From Brettanomyces bruxellensis (lineage: Eukaryota; Ascomycota; Pichiomycetes; Pichiales; Pichiaceae): a stretch of DNA of 64,000 bases. Of this stretch, positions 1-9,638 are shown one piece after another. Positions within the stretch are counted from its first letter, which is position 1. The number at the start of each line of letters is the position of its first letter. Made by a program: the position numbers and the translations under genes. The stretch is from assembly GCF_011074885.1 (NCBI RefSeq), contig NC_054687.1, positions 1,054,001-1,118,000 of the forward strand. Direction: 5' to 3'. Below the pieces are notes generated by a model, which was not told the origin of the DNA, did not search any database, and saw nothing but the letters and a program-made list of their open reading frames with translations.

Positions 1-1814
1 GTCTTTACTTCAGATATGATTGAGGAAGCATCGTGGGGATCTACCTGCTCGGATGTGGATGCTTTCTTTTTAATTGGTGAATCTAAAAGCACATCCCTAT
101 TGTTCGCCCCATTTCCATCAAATGTGTAGTCGGAAATTTCACTTCCAGGCCTTGGTAATGGTTTGCCAAACTTCTGCTTGAGATTCCGGAAAATATCATC
201 ACCGTTTTGATAGTAATTGTTTGCTGAAAAAGTCGTAGCAGAGGGTTCTGAATCGAACTCATCAGCATCAGAAGTAAAATCTTCGGAATATGTAACCGAG
301 CCTTCCACATTTTGCGTTTCTCTATTCTGTGGAAGTCGATCTGCAGCCTTAGCAACTGCTTTGTTATAAATACTATCTGCGCTCTGTAGAACATTTCTTA
401 TTCGATCATCATCAACTTCGGAAGCGTCTATATCGCTAGAACTCTCTATGCTAGCCACCTTCCCCTCATCTTTACTTTTCAGATTTTGAATCTGGCTGCT
501 TCCCTGAGATGGCTTTGATGCTTGTTCTCCATTCACATGACCCAGAATATCCTTGAATTTATCCTTTGTATATGTGTCATGGCGGTCCCAAAAGAGCTTA
601 AGTGGAGAGCTTGGTGTAAAAGATCCAGATTCTGTGCTTTTATTGTGTTTCTTTGGCTTGTTTGCAAATGTGTCTGGCGGATATTCTTCATGAGCTACTT
701 CAAAAGGCGGCTTGAGCTTAAAATTATTCTGCTTGAGATGTTTCACGAATTCGTTATTCCGATATTTCTTCCACTCGGCCTCGCTATTTTCGCTAAGCAC
801 TGAATTTTTCAAGATTGTGTTGCTCTTGGCACTAATACTCAAATACGGATTCTCCAGAAGCTCTCCTTTATCTTTAGGCACATTGACACTGGGTGCATTT
901 TTGATATTTTCGCTCCCACTGACATCACTGCTCTCTGTATCGATTTCTTGAATTATTTCACCAGCAGAAGAAGTTTCAGAAGAAACAGGCCTGGAATTAT
1001 CATCGGGCTGTTCAGGAACATCAAATCGAGACGACTTCTTACGTATTCGCTGCCGATAGCTTTGAGTGTTTTCACCAGACGCATTTCTATCAGATTGAGG
1101 CCAACTTTGATCTTTTAAAACCGATGGCATCCAATATTGATAGGATTGATCGCTATGGATTGAATTCTCCTCCTGTATTCTTGAATCCTTCACTGCCGAC
1201 GGACTTTCCTTGTTGAAATTTGCGTTTAAAACGTACTTATTGGTCATTTTAGGGGGCTCTGGAGGAACGCAATCTGCAGTATGAACTGTACTTGTGTAAT
1301 CATTATTATCATCATCGTTTAGTGCAACATCCGAAAAGCTGTTTGCGGTTTCCTGAATCTGTGGAGCTTTGAGTGGACTTGCTAATGCTGTGGAATGATT
1401 ATTCTCAAGTAGCATACTGTCATTCCTGGTGCTTTCTCTGAAAGAATTGCCATATCCACTTTTATTCATTGATAGAGCAGGCTTTGGTAGCACATTTCTT
1501 TCAAGAGAATCGGTTTCCAACTGCTGGCTGTCCTTAATTGCAACTTCTGTGTCACTTGGAAGATGTGAATGCTTGCTATCTCCTCTAGTTAAACCAACAT
1601 TTGTATCACTAGATCCTGAGTATGTTCCTGTCTTACCGGAGAAGTCATCCTGAATTACGCTGTGTTCTTGTATCGGGTCCTTTACCACATTTTCTTCTGA
1701 ACAGGAAACAACTGCTTTATTTCCATTTTCTGACATTTTTGTCCCTGCTGCAAGCTTTTCGAAAGCTTGGACTATTTTCTGTGTTCTATTTCCAGGTGAA
1801 TCTTGGTAATCCAT
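1..1814 (-). CDS. Partial large low-complexity protein, possibly Nud1/Cdc11-like spindle-pole scaffold (N-terminal part)
   Basis: An open minus-strand frame starts at the ATG at 1814 and runs off the left edge without a stop (about 604 codons visible), so only the N-terminal part is present. The protein is rich in Ser, Asn, Asp and Glu and looks largely disordered; no folded domain is visible. The most distinctive stretch is SPLKLFWDRHDTYTKDK near residue 400, followed by a basic/acidic linker and, near the edge, GKPLPRPGSEISDYTFD. A motif of the type SPLKLF-x-x-YDTxT is, to my memory, found in the N-terminal regions of fungal Nud1/Cdc11 mitotic-exit scaffolds, whose leucine-rich repeats would lie beyond the edge. 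That identification is tentative. The start is the first in-frame ATG after upstream stops, and the spacer to PHO8 (364 bp) would hold its promoter. Confidence 0.6.
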   Translation of the reverse strand, partial: MDYQDSPGNRTQKIVQAFEKLAAGTKMSENGNKAVVSCSEENVVKDPIQEHSVIQDDFSGKTGTYSGSSDTNVGLTRGDSKHSHLPSDTEVAIKDSQQLETDSLERNVLPKPALSMNKSGYGNSFRESTRNDSMLLENNHSTALASPLKAPQIQETANSFSDVALNDDDNNDYTSTVHTADCVPPEPPKMTNKYVLNANFNKESPSAVKDSRIQEENSIHSDQSYQYWMPSVLKDQSWPQSDRNASGENTQSYRQRIRKKSSRFDVPEQPDDNSRPVSSETSSAGEIIQEIDTESSDVSGSENIKNAPSVNVPKDKGELLENPYLSISAKSNTILKNSVLSENSEAEWKKYRNNEFVKHLKQNNFKLKPPFEVAHEEYPPDTFANKPKKHNKSTESGSFTPSSPLKLFWDRHDTYTKDKFKDILGHVNGEQASKPSQGSSQIQNLKSKDEGKVASIESSSDIDASEVDDDRIRNVLQSADSIYNKAVAKAADRLPQNRETQNVEGSVTYSEDFTSDADEFDSEPSATTFSANNYYQNGDDIFRNLKQKFGKPLPRPGSEISDYTFDGNGANNRDVLLDSPIKKKASTSEQVDPHDASSIISEVK

Positions 1815-2178
1815 CTATTTGCAAGCAGTTTCCGGATGTTATTACAAACTGTCAAACTAAGGATTCGGTACAAATTAGCTGCTTTCTTTCTGATTGCATA
1901 AAATGGCTTTAAGAAAAGAAAAAGGAAGAATTATGGTAGAAGTATCCAAGTTGATAGATAGTGTTTTTCTTTTTCATTATTTACCTGTTGATCTCAATGG
2001 ATTTCCGCTTTATTTCGTAAAAGATAAATACCGCGTGTAAACAAAAAATGATGCAAAAAAAAAAATTTACTATAACTGCGCATCATATCTATACATCCTT
2101 TCCACATGTATCACTTGTTGCTCTCAATTAACACACTTTTCATTTAAATACATTTTTTTACATAGCACCTGTCAGACC
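1815..2178. other. Intergenic, 3' end of PHO8 and promoter of the left-edge gene
   Basis: AT-rich spacer of 364 bp between two minus-strand genes, with an A run near 2047-2062. I see no RNA gene or recognisable operator. Confidence 0.6.
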
Positions 2179-3972
2179 TTACATCCACATGTCAACTCCA
2201 AAAAACCGAGTATCATCGAATGGATGGTAAATAAAGCCATGCTCGATCTGTTTAGCATTGGCTTCAGCCTGCAATTCAAGTAATGCTGGTTTATGTGGTG
2301 TACCAACCAACAGCTTGGTGACTTTATCGACATCCGCACCGGTGAGTTTCTGCCAGAATGTTCCAACCTCAACATTCTCACGGTTTCCAAGTAAATGATC
2401 ATACAAGAATTGCCTGCCATCTTTGGTATTTGCATGTCCATAAATGTTAACATCAACAGCAGTATGTCCATGGGTGGACCAGCCAACTTGTGCTCTAACC
2501 GAGACCATGTTGTTTAGATAATTCTGGATTAACGATGTGTCTTTCAATGCAATCAAGTTGCTCACGTCCTGCTTATCGTAGTCGTAAATGCCTAGGCCTT
2601 CCTCTAAAACCTGCTTTTCGACAAATATCGTCAATTTGTCGCTCTTCTCGGCCTCAGAAAGCGACTCAGATTCCAATTTCGATAGAAACTGGTGCACCTC
2701 TGTAGTCAAAAACTCTCCAGAGTGCGTAGCATTCTCAAGAACCTTAGGCTTCCACAAATACTCGGGATAGGCCTCTGTTATCTGCCGTCCAACATCCAAG
2801 CCACCTGTTTCATGATCAGATGTCGACACAATGTATGTTGGCACATCAGTTGAATCGGCAAAGTCGATCACTGCCTTGAATGCCTTGTCATAGGCAAGAA
2901 CTTCGCGAACCTGGGCTGCTGGATCGTTGTAATGTCCAGCATGATCAATCCGGGAGCCTTCAACCAAAAGGAAAAAGCCTTCATCAGAATCTTTAGTGGC
3001 TTCCGACAAAGCAGTTAATGCCGTAATGACTTCCTCCTCCAAGCTTGGATACTTCTTCTCCTGTCTGTCCAAGTCGAACGGAATGTTGTAATATGCCAAG
3101 AGAGAAAGCATAGGCAAAGTGACATTCTTGCCCAAATCCCAAGAGTCGAATTGCTTTTTGTCCAAGGCAACGTTGAAACCCATTTTCTCGGCCTCATCTA
3201 TCAAATTTACCTCATCATCACGGCAACCACCCTTTGAGCTGCCTGGAAGATAGAAGCATCTGCCTCCACCAATCATCAAGTCGGTAACACGGCCCAAAGT
3301 GGTGTTAAAGCCGAGCTGCTGATTTGCTATAAGTGTCTGCATGAATCTATAGTCAACGTGTGAGTTGAATGCTGCTGGAGTGGCATCTGTGATGGATGTA
3401 GTCACAACAAGTCCAGTTTTATAACCTTTCAACTTTAGAGCCTCCAAGATGGTTCCTCTAGGATTTTTCAGTGGATCCACGCCAATTGCTCCATTGTACG
3501 ACTTCATACCACACGAAAAAACGGTTGCACCGGCTGCCGAGTCCGTGATGTAGGAGGAGTTGCTACGAGTCCTGCTCGAGCCAATAAAATACTTGTCTAA
3601 AAAAAGCGTGTCATCGTAAGGGAGATTGTCACGATGTTGACGGAAAGTCCGGGCCATGTTAATGGAAGCTGGTCCGGTTCCATCCGTCACCATCATGATG
3701 ATATTCTTCTTACCTTTTGGGGCTTTTGTGGTGCCTGATGCGTCACCAAATCTCTCACCCACATTTCCAGCCTCTGCAAACTTGAACGAAAACCAAAGCA
3801 GAACAAAGGTAAGAAGAAGGGCTATTTTTATGAGCCAAACCCGTCTTCTTCTGCATGCTCTTGGTTGCTTTTGCAAAGAGGCATCTGTACCATTTTTTAT
3901 AGTTACATTCTCAGTGGATTGCAACTCCTCGGCTGAGGACGGAATTGCCTTATAGTCTTTTGTGGCTGACAT
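2179..3972 (-). CDS. PHO8: Repressible vacuolar alkaline phosphatase
   Basis: A 597-residue type II membrane protein of the alkaline phosphatase family. After a short cytosolic tail with a basic RRRR cluster comes one hydrophobic anchor (about residues 44-66), as in yeast Pho8, which reaches the vacuole and dephosphorylates phosphomonoesters in the lumen. Catalytic landmarks are all visible: metal-binding Asp97 in VTDGTG, nucleophile Ser145 in TDSAAGAT, the DHAGHYNDP metal-ligand loop, the STSDHETGG metal-ligand motif, and the C-terminal HGHTAVDVNIYGH segment with the last zinc-binding His. Length is close to S. cerevisiae Pho8 (566). The DGMG motif common in the family reads DGTG here, which should not affect metal binding. 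The start gives the expected cytosolic tail. There is no obvious CACGTG Pho4 site just upstream. Confidence 0.95.
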   Translation of the reverse strand: MSATKDYKAIPSSAEELQSTENVTIKNGTDASLQKQPRACRRRRVWLIKIALLLTFVLLWFSFKFAEAGNVGERFGDASGTTKAPKGKKNIIMMVTDGTGPASINMARTFRQHRDNLPYDDTLFLDKYFIGSSRTRSNSSYITDSAAGATVFSCGMKSYNGAIGVDPLKNPRGTILEALKLKGYKTGLVVTTSITDATPAAFNSHVDYRFMQTLIANQQLGFNTTLGRVTDLMIGGGRCFYLPGSSKGGCRDDEVNLIDEAEKMGFNVALDKKQFDSWDLGKNVTLPMLSLLAYYNIPFDLDRQEKKYPSLEEEVITALTALSEATKDSDEGFFLLVEGSRIDHAGHYNDPAAQVREVLAYDKAFKAVIDFADSTDVPTYIVSTSDHETGGLDVGRQITEAYPEYLWKPKVLENATHSGEFLTTEVHQFLSKLESESLSEAEKSDKLTIFVEKQVLEEGLGIYDYDKQDVSNLIALKDTSLIQNYLNNMVSVRAQVGWSTHGHTAVDVNIYGHANTKDGRQFLYDHLLGNRENVEVGTFWQKLTGADVDKVTKLLVGTPHKPALLELQAEANAKQIEHGFIYHPFDDTRFFGVDMWM

Positions 3973-4697
3973 TACTCAAGAACTTGAAGAATAATCCAAG
4001 AAGTTGATGTGTCTTGCTGAAGTAGTATGACGATCGAAGAAAAAAGACGGTGTGAAAAAGAGAAGAAAATGGTTGTGCAGTGGGAAAAAGGTAGATTGAA
4101 GGGGAAAATAAAATCAACCAAGATAAAATTAAAAACAGGGGCAACTTAATAATGGAAATGGAAATAAAACCAAAAAAAAAATTCACAGCGGGTTGCGAGA
4201 GGTAATAATAGAGATAAATGAAGACAAACCGGGGTGATAAGAAACAAGAAAAAATAATAATAAAAATAGCAGCCGCAAGTGCGTCAGGCTTTGCCCAATA
4301 ATGCTTGACAGCATTATCCGGCAAGAAACCGTTATTGTGGCTACGGACATTAACTTTAAAGGATGCACCTTAAGAACCAATTTTTTTCTTTATTTAATCC
4401 AACTGGAGATTTGGACATAATATCAATAAATTGAAAGTATGATACTAAAAGGTGAGTTGCAACTGTAAGGATATGCAGAAGTGGTGGAAAATCTATAAAA
4501 CTGCATACAGGAGAGGATTTAATGTACATAGAGTAAGAAGCAGATAAATGTGAAAAAACAAGAGCTTAAAAGGACATTCGAATGAAATCGAAGTTATGCA
4601 ATGCAGTTATAAGTTATAAATTAAAGAGGCATTTGCCAGTAAACATTGAATAACTATATCAAAGAGCGTAACATGAAAGTAAATGTTAGCAGGTTGT
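3973..4697. other. Intergenic region upstream of PHO8
   Basis: 725 bp, AT-rich, between the starts/ends of two minus-strand genes. The only structure seen is the inverted repeat at 4298-4317; no RNA gene is visible. Confidence 0.6.
4298..4317. promoter_or_regulatory. Perfect 8-bp inverted repeat upstream of PHO8
   Basis: ATAATGCT-tgac-AGCATTAT, about 330 bp upstream of the PHO8 start. It could be a dimer-protein site or a small hairpin; no known yeast regulator is recognised. Confidence 0.25.
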
Positions 4698-5585
4698 TCA
4701 GCTTTTGTCAACGGAATTTGCCTCACTCAAACGTGGCTTTGGCTGGCCCAACAAGCCGTGAATTTCCGAAGACTGCTCAGAGATAGAGCTCTGTTCTTCA
4801 TCGGTATTGTTAGAGGAAGAAATTACAACACGATGCTTGAGTTTCTTGTTCATTTTGTAGTACTCAGGGCTCTGGATGATGTTATCGATCACGTAATATT
4901 GGAAGGAGTTCATAATTAGCGGGAAAATCATCATGACAAAAGCCACTTGAAGCTCTGGAATGGAATCTGACCAGCTAAGTATCCAAACGGCAAAACGCAC
5001 AAGAAATGGACAGAGAACAAGAAGCGTATAAATAATAAGCTTCATGGATAAAAGCCCCAAGAAGTATAGTCCAAGCTGCTTTGAATAGTAGTCAAATCTA
5101 GGAGGATTGCCATACTCCCCACTATCTATTCCCGATATGCCCGACTTCTTTGCGAGGTGATAAATCGCATAAAGAAGCCCCCATAGAATTGGAATGCCGA
5201 CAGTTGTATCGAATAGAATATTGAGGAAATAGTAATCGCAGGGATTATCACAGAGATCTGAAGGCTTTGGCCGGCCCTGCTTGTATTGTAGATAATATGG
5301 AGAAGTTGTTTGGTTGTTTGGATCACCATTTTCTTTAAACCATTCGTCCGAATTCCCGCCCAATATGCTCATTCCAATATTGAGCAGATGCACACCAAGA
5401 GCTCCGAGAACCTGCTTGGAAACATCAAAGAACCAAACCCTCCAGGGTCGTCTATTTGGATACTCGTGGAATCTTTTCCAAACCAAAGAAGATAGTGCAA
5501 GAATGCCTAGGCACCCTTGAATTAGGAGTGAAAAGGGACCTAATATCTCACACCTGTCTCTCCTTGGAGAGTCCGGCTCAACCAT
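4698..5585 (-). CDS. STIMATE/TMEM110-family vacuolar or ER membrane protein (YPL162C-like)
   Basis: A 295-residue polytopic protein matching the fungal STIMATE family: an N-terminal CEILGPFSLLIQGCLGI helix, then the family signature around RRPWRVWFFDVSKQVLG, and the DYYFLNILFDTTVGIPILW helix. I count about five hydrophobic segments (roughly residues 14-36, 58-76, 117-144, 170-203 and 212-237). The animal member regulates ER-plasma-membrane contacts through STIM; the S. cerevisiae relative YPL162C is an uncharacterised vacuolar membrane protein, so the role here is unknown. The C-terminal tail (about 55 residues) is Ser/Glu-rich and probably cytosolic. Length and start agree with fungal relatives. 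The gene is divergent from COX17 and shares a 400-bp spacer with it. Confidence 0.85.
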   Translation of the reverse strand: MVEPDSPRRDRCEILGPFSLLIQGCLGILALSSLVWKRFHEYPNRRPWRVWFFDVSKQVLGALGVHLLNIGMSILGGNSDEWFKENGDPNNQTTSPYYLQYKQGRPKPSDLCDNPCDYYFLNILFDTTVGIPILWGLLYAIYHLAKKSGISGIDSGEYGNPPRFDYYSKQLGLYFLGLLSMKLIIYTLLVLCPFLVRFAVWILSWSDSIPELQVAFVMMIFPLIMNSFQYYVIDNIIQSPEYYKMNKKLKHRVVISSSNNTDEEQSSISEQSSEIHGLLGQPKPRLSEANSVDKS

Positions 5586-5985
5586 TTCGGGGTGTCTAAT
5601 TTTTCACACAGATTTATGGCTTTGCTATGCTTGAGTAGGCAAAAGAAGCTTTGAAGTCGGCCAATTTTTGGATCAGCGTAATTCTGGAAAATTTCAAGGA
5701 GGTACATTTTTTTCGACCTTTGCATGTACGGATGAGCTGCGCCTCTGGACATTGCGTGTTCAGCCACACGAGAGAATTATCGCTGGATTTGGCTGGTGGA
5801 GAAGCGAGGATGACAAATCCCAGCAGTGGTAATTGGCAAAAAAATAAAATCAGAAAAATTGAATAATAATGCTTACATAACTATAAATATTTCGGGCGGG
5901 GGAGAGTGATAACATAATAGCAGAGTAGTTATTTTCTTTTGAGTCTATACTGGAAGGATAATATTTGCATCACATATTATACACA
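5586..5985. other. Divergent promoter region between the STIMATE-family gene and COX17
   Basis: 400 bp. A 75-codon minus-strand frame at 5540-5767 overlaps the neighbouring gene start and has no recognisable features, so I treat it as chance. Confidence 0.5.
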
Positions 5986-6344
5986 ATGTGGTTCTCGTGG
6001 GGAAAGGATAAGAAAGACAATTGTCATTGTGACAAGCATGAGAAGTGTGATATGAAGAAGTGTGACATGAAGAAGTGTGATGACAAGAAGTGCGACATGA
6101 AGAAAGATGACGGTAAGTTAGATTTGTAAATGTGTATTTCAGGTGGTTGGCCATATGTGCCTTTTTTAGATATGATACTAACATATAAGTACGTTTAGGA
6201 AAGCCAAAGCCTTGCTGTGTGTGTCTTGATGAGAAGGATGCTCGGGATAAGTGCATATTGTTGAAGGGTAACGAGTCTCCAGACTGCGAGGAGTTGGTTG
6301 CTAAGTACAAGAAGTGCATGGCTGGTTATGGATTTAAGATTTAG
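5986..6344 (+). CDS. COX17: Cox17 copper chaperone with a Cys-rich N-terminal extension (two exons)
   Basis: Spliced gene: exon 1 5986-6112, intron 6113-6198, exon 2 6199-6344, giving 90 residues. Exon 2 encodes the whole conserved Cox17 core: KPKPCCVC (Cu(I)-binding Cys48/49/51) followed by the twin CX9C pair (Cys51-Cys61 and Cys72-Cys82) and the ending YGFKI. Cox17 carries copper in the mitochondrial intermembrane space to Sco1 and Cox11 for cytochrome oxidase assembly. Splicing is supported by GTAAGT, TACTAAC at 6176-6182 and TTTAG 16 nt later. Exon 1 is odd: it encodes 42 residues with CHC, a His, and Cys at 21, 26, 31 and 36 in a CDMKK-type pentad repeat, like a small metallothionein arm. 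S. cerevisiae Cox17 has about 22 residues before KPCCVC. The Cox17 call is firm; a metal role for the arm is inference. Confidence 0.93.
6113..6198 (+). other. COX17 spliceosomal intron
   Basis: 86-nt intron with GTAAGT donor, exact TACTAAC branch point (6176-6182) and TTTAG acceptor. Phase 1, falling at the junction between the Cys-rich arm and the conserved core. If retained, translation stops at 6127-6129 after 47 residues. Confidence 0.93.
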
Positions 6345-6769
6345 GGTGGTGAGATAGATTTCATGTAGATAGAAAAGCAATATATTTATATTTGACAAGC
6401 ACGGAGGGGTGAGTAGGTGAGTTTAAGTGTAGCACAAGAAGTATGTGGATATTCGTAGATAGAGCGTATACTATTTTGTGGGTATGATTTGCATCGCCAG
6501 AGAACCAACATTTATTATGTAAGGCTTTACATCGCCAGAGATACAACATTTATTATGTAAGGCTTTACACCGCACTAGATACAATATATACTATGTATCA
6601 CTTTACATCACATTAGATACAATATATACTATGTATCACTTTATATCGCATTAGATACAACATATTCATGCATGGCTCTACATCGCACTATACAACATCC
6701 TCATACAATTACTGCTGGATTCAAGATCAGATTTCATAGAGAAGTATATTTATATATTTTGCCGGTCTC
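6345..6769. other. Intergenic between convergent COX17 and SEC21
   Basis: 425 bp of 3' flanks; about half is occupied by the 38-bp tandem repeats at 6492-6700. Confidence 0.7.
6492..6700. repeat. 38-bp tandem repeat, about 5.5 copies
   Basis: Units begin at 6492, 6530, 6568, 6606, 6644 and 6681 with the shape CATCGC-x-AGATACAA...ATGTA-x-CTTTA. The first two units are nearly identical to each other and units 3-4 form a second, diverged pair; the fifth is 37 bp and the sixth is partial. There are no unique spacers, so this is a minisatellite and not a CRISPR array. It lies in the shared 3' flank of COX17 and SEC21. Confidence 0.9.
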
Positions 6770-9638
6770 TCAGTTCTCACCCCACACGTTGGCAAGCAAC
6801 AGGCTCAAATCAGCATCGGAGGACCGCACCTGGACCTTCATCATGGCACCCTTTGAGCTCAAAATGAGCTTGACAAGTGCCCCAACTTTGGCACCATCGA
6901 CACTGGTACCAAACAACTTGAGAGTGTGCGTGGACTCGCTGTGAACTCTGGCAGAACCTTCAAGCGGCAGCATTCCAAGCGTCCGGGTAACCTTGGCGAC
7001 GACATCCTGCATGTTTATGGACTCGGCCGAGCCAAGATTGTACACTGCGACTTCCTCGTTGGGCAAAGAGTCGAACACGGCAGTGAAGGAGCCGGTAAAA
7101 GCCGGGATGACGAAGTCGGCAGGGGTGATCTGCAAGTCCTCGACCTGGTACTCGTCTGGGTAACCCTCATCGTCTTCAGCCGGCTCACCGGAAGCCTCAT
7201 CGAGGTCCTTGGCGACGTACGAGAGAGTATTTGACAAATTTGCGGTCGTATCCGGAGTCTGGTCTTTTGTACGAGATGTAGACAGAGGCCTTGGAGTCCG
7301 GTCTTAGAAGCTGTATTGGGATGCTGAGCTCCTCCTGGTAGGCATCTGAGTCGAGCTGGCCGATAACGGTGACATTTTCGAGTTGCAACGTCTTCAAAGT
7401 GTTGCACACGTCGTACTGGACGACGAGATGGTGCTTGAAGACGTGCTTGACGGCCCGGACGACGAACTCCGTGTCGGTCTCGGTCAATTCCACTGCCTGC
7501 GAGGAGTGCAAGAGGTCCCCATAGGACTCGAACTGCGGCAACGTGGCCAGTTCGCGTGCGTAAACCAGCATCTGGGATTTCTCGGCCTCTTGCTGGGCCT
7601 GGGTCGTCAACTTTTCGCCAAATGCAGCCCCAGTTTTACCGCCAGCCTCACTGATCTCAGCCTTGATCTCACCTTTTATCTCGTCCTTCATCTCAGCCTT
7701 CACTCCTTCCTTGATCTCACCCTCACCCTGCATCTTCTGCCGCAACTGCTCGGCCAGCTTGTCCTCAACAGTGCACATTGGGACGGCTGACGTGTCAAAC
7801 GGCTGTGCAAACGACGCCTTGTCGTCCGACCGCACGTACTGGCACAACTGCTGCTCCAAAGATGCAAGCGAGAACCTAGTCTGTGGATCCAAAAGTGCCC
7901 TAGTTCTCGCCGAGGCCTCCGGACTGCCATCTGCCTCCTTCAACAGATGCAATGCAAAGGCCGCCCGGTCTCTAACCTCGTCGTCCACGTCTCTGAGGCA
8001 CCTCTGGAGGAGAACCTCGATGCTCAAGGTGAGTTTTTGGTCCCCAACAAGTGCAAATTTCGACAACGCGACGACTGCCGACGACCGGACGATCGAGTTC
8101 TCGAGCACCACCCGGTTGTAGATGTACCGGACGTACGTGGATGGCTTGGAGGCCTTAGGACCGTATTGGCCAAGCATGTGCAAAACACGCACTGCCAACT
8201 CTGTGTACTCGCAGTCCTCAATAAACTCGCAGAGCAGCTTGAGAGCGTCCTCGCGGGCCTCCGGCACAAACTTCACGATGTCAAACACAGACTCCACGAC
8301 GGAGTTCTTGAAGGTGAAGCCTCCTTCGTCCCGCAAAGCATCTCCCAAAAATCCAAGAAGCACCCGATGCTTGTCGGGGAACTTGAGCGCCAAAGTGCCC
8401 ACTGCACGCACAACGACGACCTTGAACTCGTCCGTGATGTCGTCCATGAACCCGCCGATGATCTTCACCAACCGGTCCACACTCTCTGCACTGCCCGTCT
8501 TCAACAATGTGGTGATTGCATACGTCGAAATCGACCGGCACGGGTCGTTCACCAACTCCTCGATCTCCCCATTACACGGCCTCACCTTCTCGGGGCTCGA
8601 AACTGCCAGCCGGCTCAACAATCTGATGGCTGCAAACCGGGTCACGGTGCGAGGAACAGAGAGAAGTTTCGAAACCGTCGAAATTGCCTGCATCTGCTGC
8701 TCGGAAGTGAACACGCGGGCCAGCTGGGCACTCAACACGACCTTGGCGGCCTCCAGCTCCACCATCTCGGACTTGTCCGAGAGCCAGGAGGCGAAAAGCG
8801 GCCAGGAGCGGGTCGCCGAGGCGTCGATCGACGCACCGACCTGCACCTCGTTTGCGAGCTGCACGCCCACGTACCGCACCAGCTGCACGGTGGCAAACGA
8901 GTTCTGCAACCGCCGGCTGCCCGTGAGCTGCTGGATCAGCTTCTGCATGCCCATCTTGTCGTCTTTCCTCAACTGGTACATCAAGCCTAGGGCGTGGTAC
9001 TGGTGGAAATATGTCGATTGGGGCAGACGCGACGACCCGGAGACACCTCCCTGGGCCGTATATGGCGACCTCACGATGCTCTTGGCTGCACCAATCGTAT
9101 CCTGTGCCTCGTTTGCCCATCTTCTAACCACCTCTTTCGCAACTGGAAACAAATGATACGTAGAAACCAAAGCTGCACAGCACACAGCCTGATTCGAGTC
9201 CACAATGCAGTTGCGCATTGCACGCTCTGCTGCGTGGATCGTCGAACCATCTAGAACACGCGAAAGTGTCCTGACCGCGTCCGGCTTGAAAACGGCCTCT
9301 CTGCCTTGTATATCCTTCATTATCGATGCCGTAATCATCAACGTGTCCTCAGACATCGAGCAGAGCTCCTTGATTGCCAAGTAGGCCATCTGCCGGAGAG
9401 ACGGATCGTTGTTGTGGAAAAGTTTCGACACTGAGAAAAAAAGGTTTGTTGCTTCTGTTTTGTTGAACGTCTCTCCGTGGTATAAAAGATGCACCAATTG
9501 CGACAACAACCGCCGGCACTTCTTCGCCTTTATTGGGCTTGCTCCAAATGCCCGCTGGGACTCCTGGTAAACCGTCATTTTGTCCGGAAGAACCCCAGAT
9601 TCGGGGTCTTCGAACCGCTTGTACGTAGATGTCGACAT
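6770..9638 (-). CDS. SEC21: Coatomer subunit gamma, interrupted by an apparent +1 frameshift
   Basis: Two overlapping minus frames (9638 to 7197 and about 7237 to 6770) together give a full-length gamma-COP of about 955 residues (S. cerevisiae Sec21 is 935). The first frame has the adaptin-like HEAT solenoid from EDPESGVLPDK through LALKFPDKHRVLL and the start of the appendage. The second has the rest of the appendage, including DEGYPDEYQVEDL, EEVAVYNLG and STHTLKLFG. Gamma-COP is the core of the F-COPI subcomplex that coats retrograde Golgi-to-ER vesicles. The frames join at 7238-7232: skipping the G at complement position 7235 turns KFVKYSL into KFSNTLSYVAKDLD, which fits the family. SEC21 is essential in S. 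cerevisiae, so an extra base in the assembly, a second intact allele, or recoding are the options. The local sequence is not a known yeast +1 site. Confidence 0.93.

Noticed and set aside
5540..5767. A possible small gene or upstream exon of the STIMATE-family gene
   Set aside because: Overlaps the start of that gene in another frame, no splice signals, and the STIMATE protein already has a complete N-terminus.
6492..6700. CRISPR-like array
   Set aside because: Repeats abut without unique spacers and the genome is eukaryotic.
7947..9156. Two long plus-strand frames (347 and 344 codons) opposite SEC21
   Set aside because: They mirror the GC-rich SEC21 coding strand, have no domain-like sequence, and the minus-strand protein is an unmistakable coatomer subunit.
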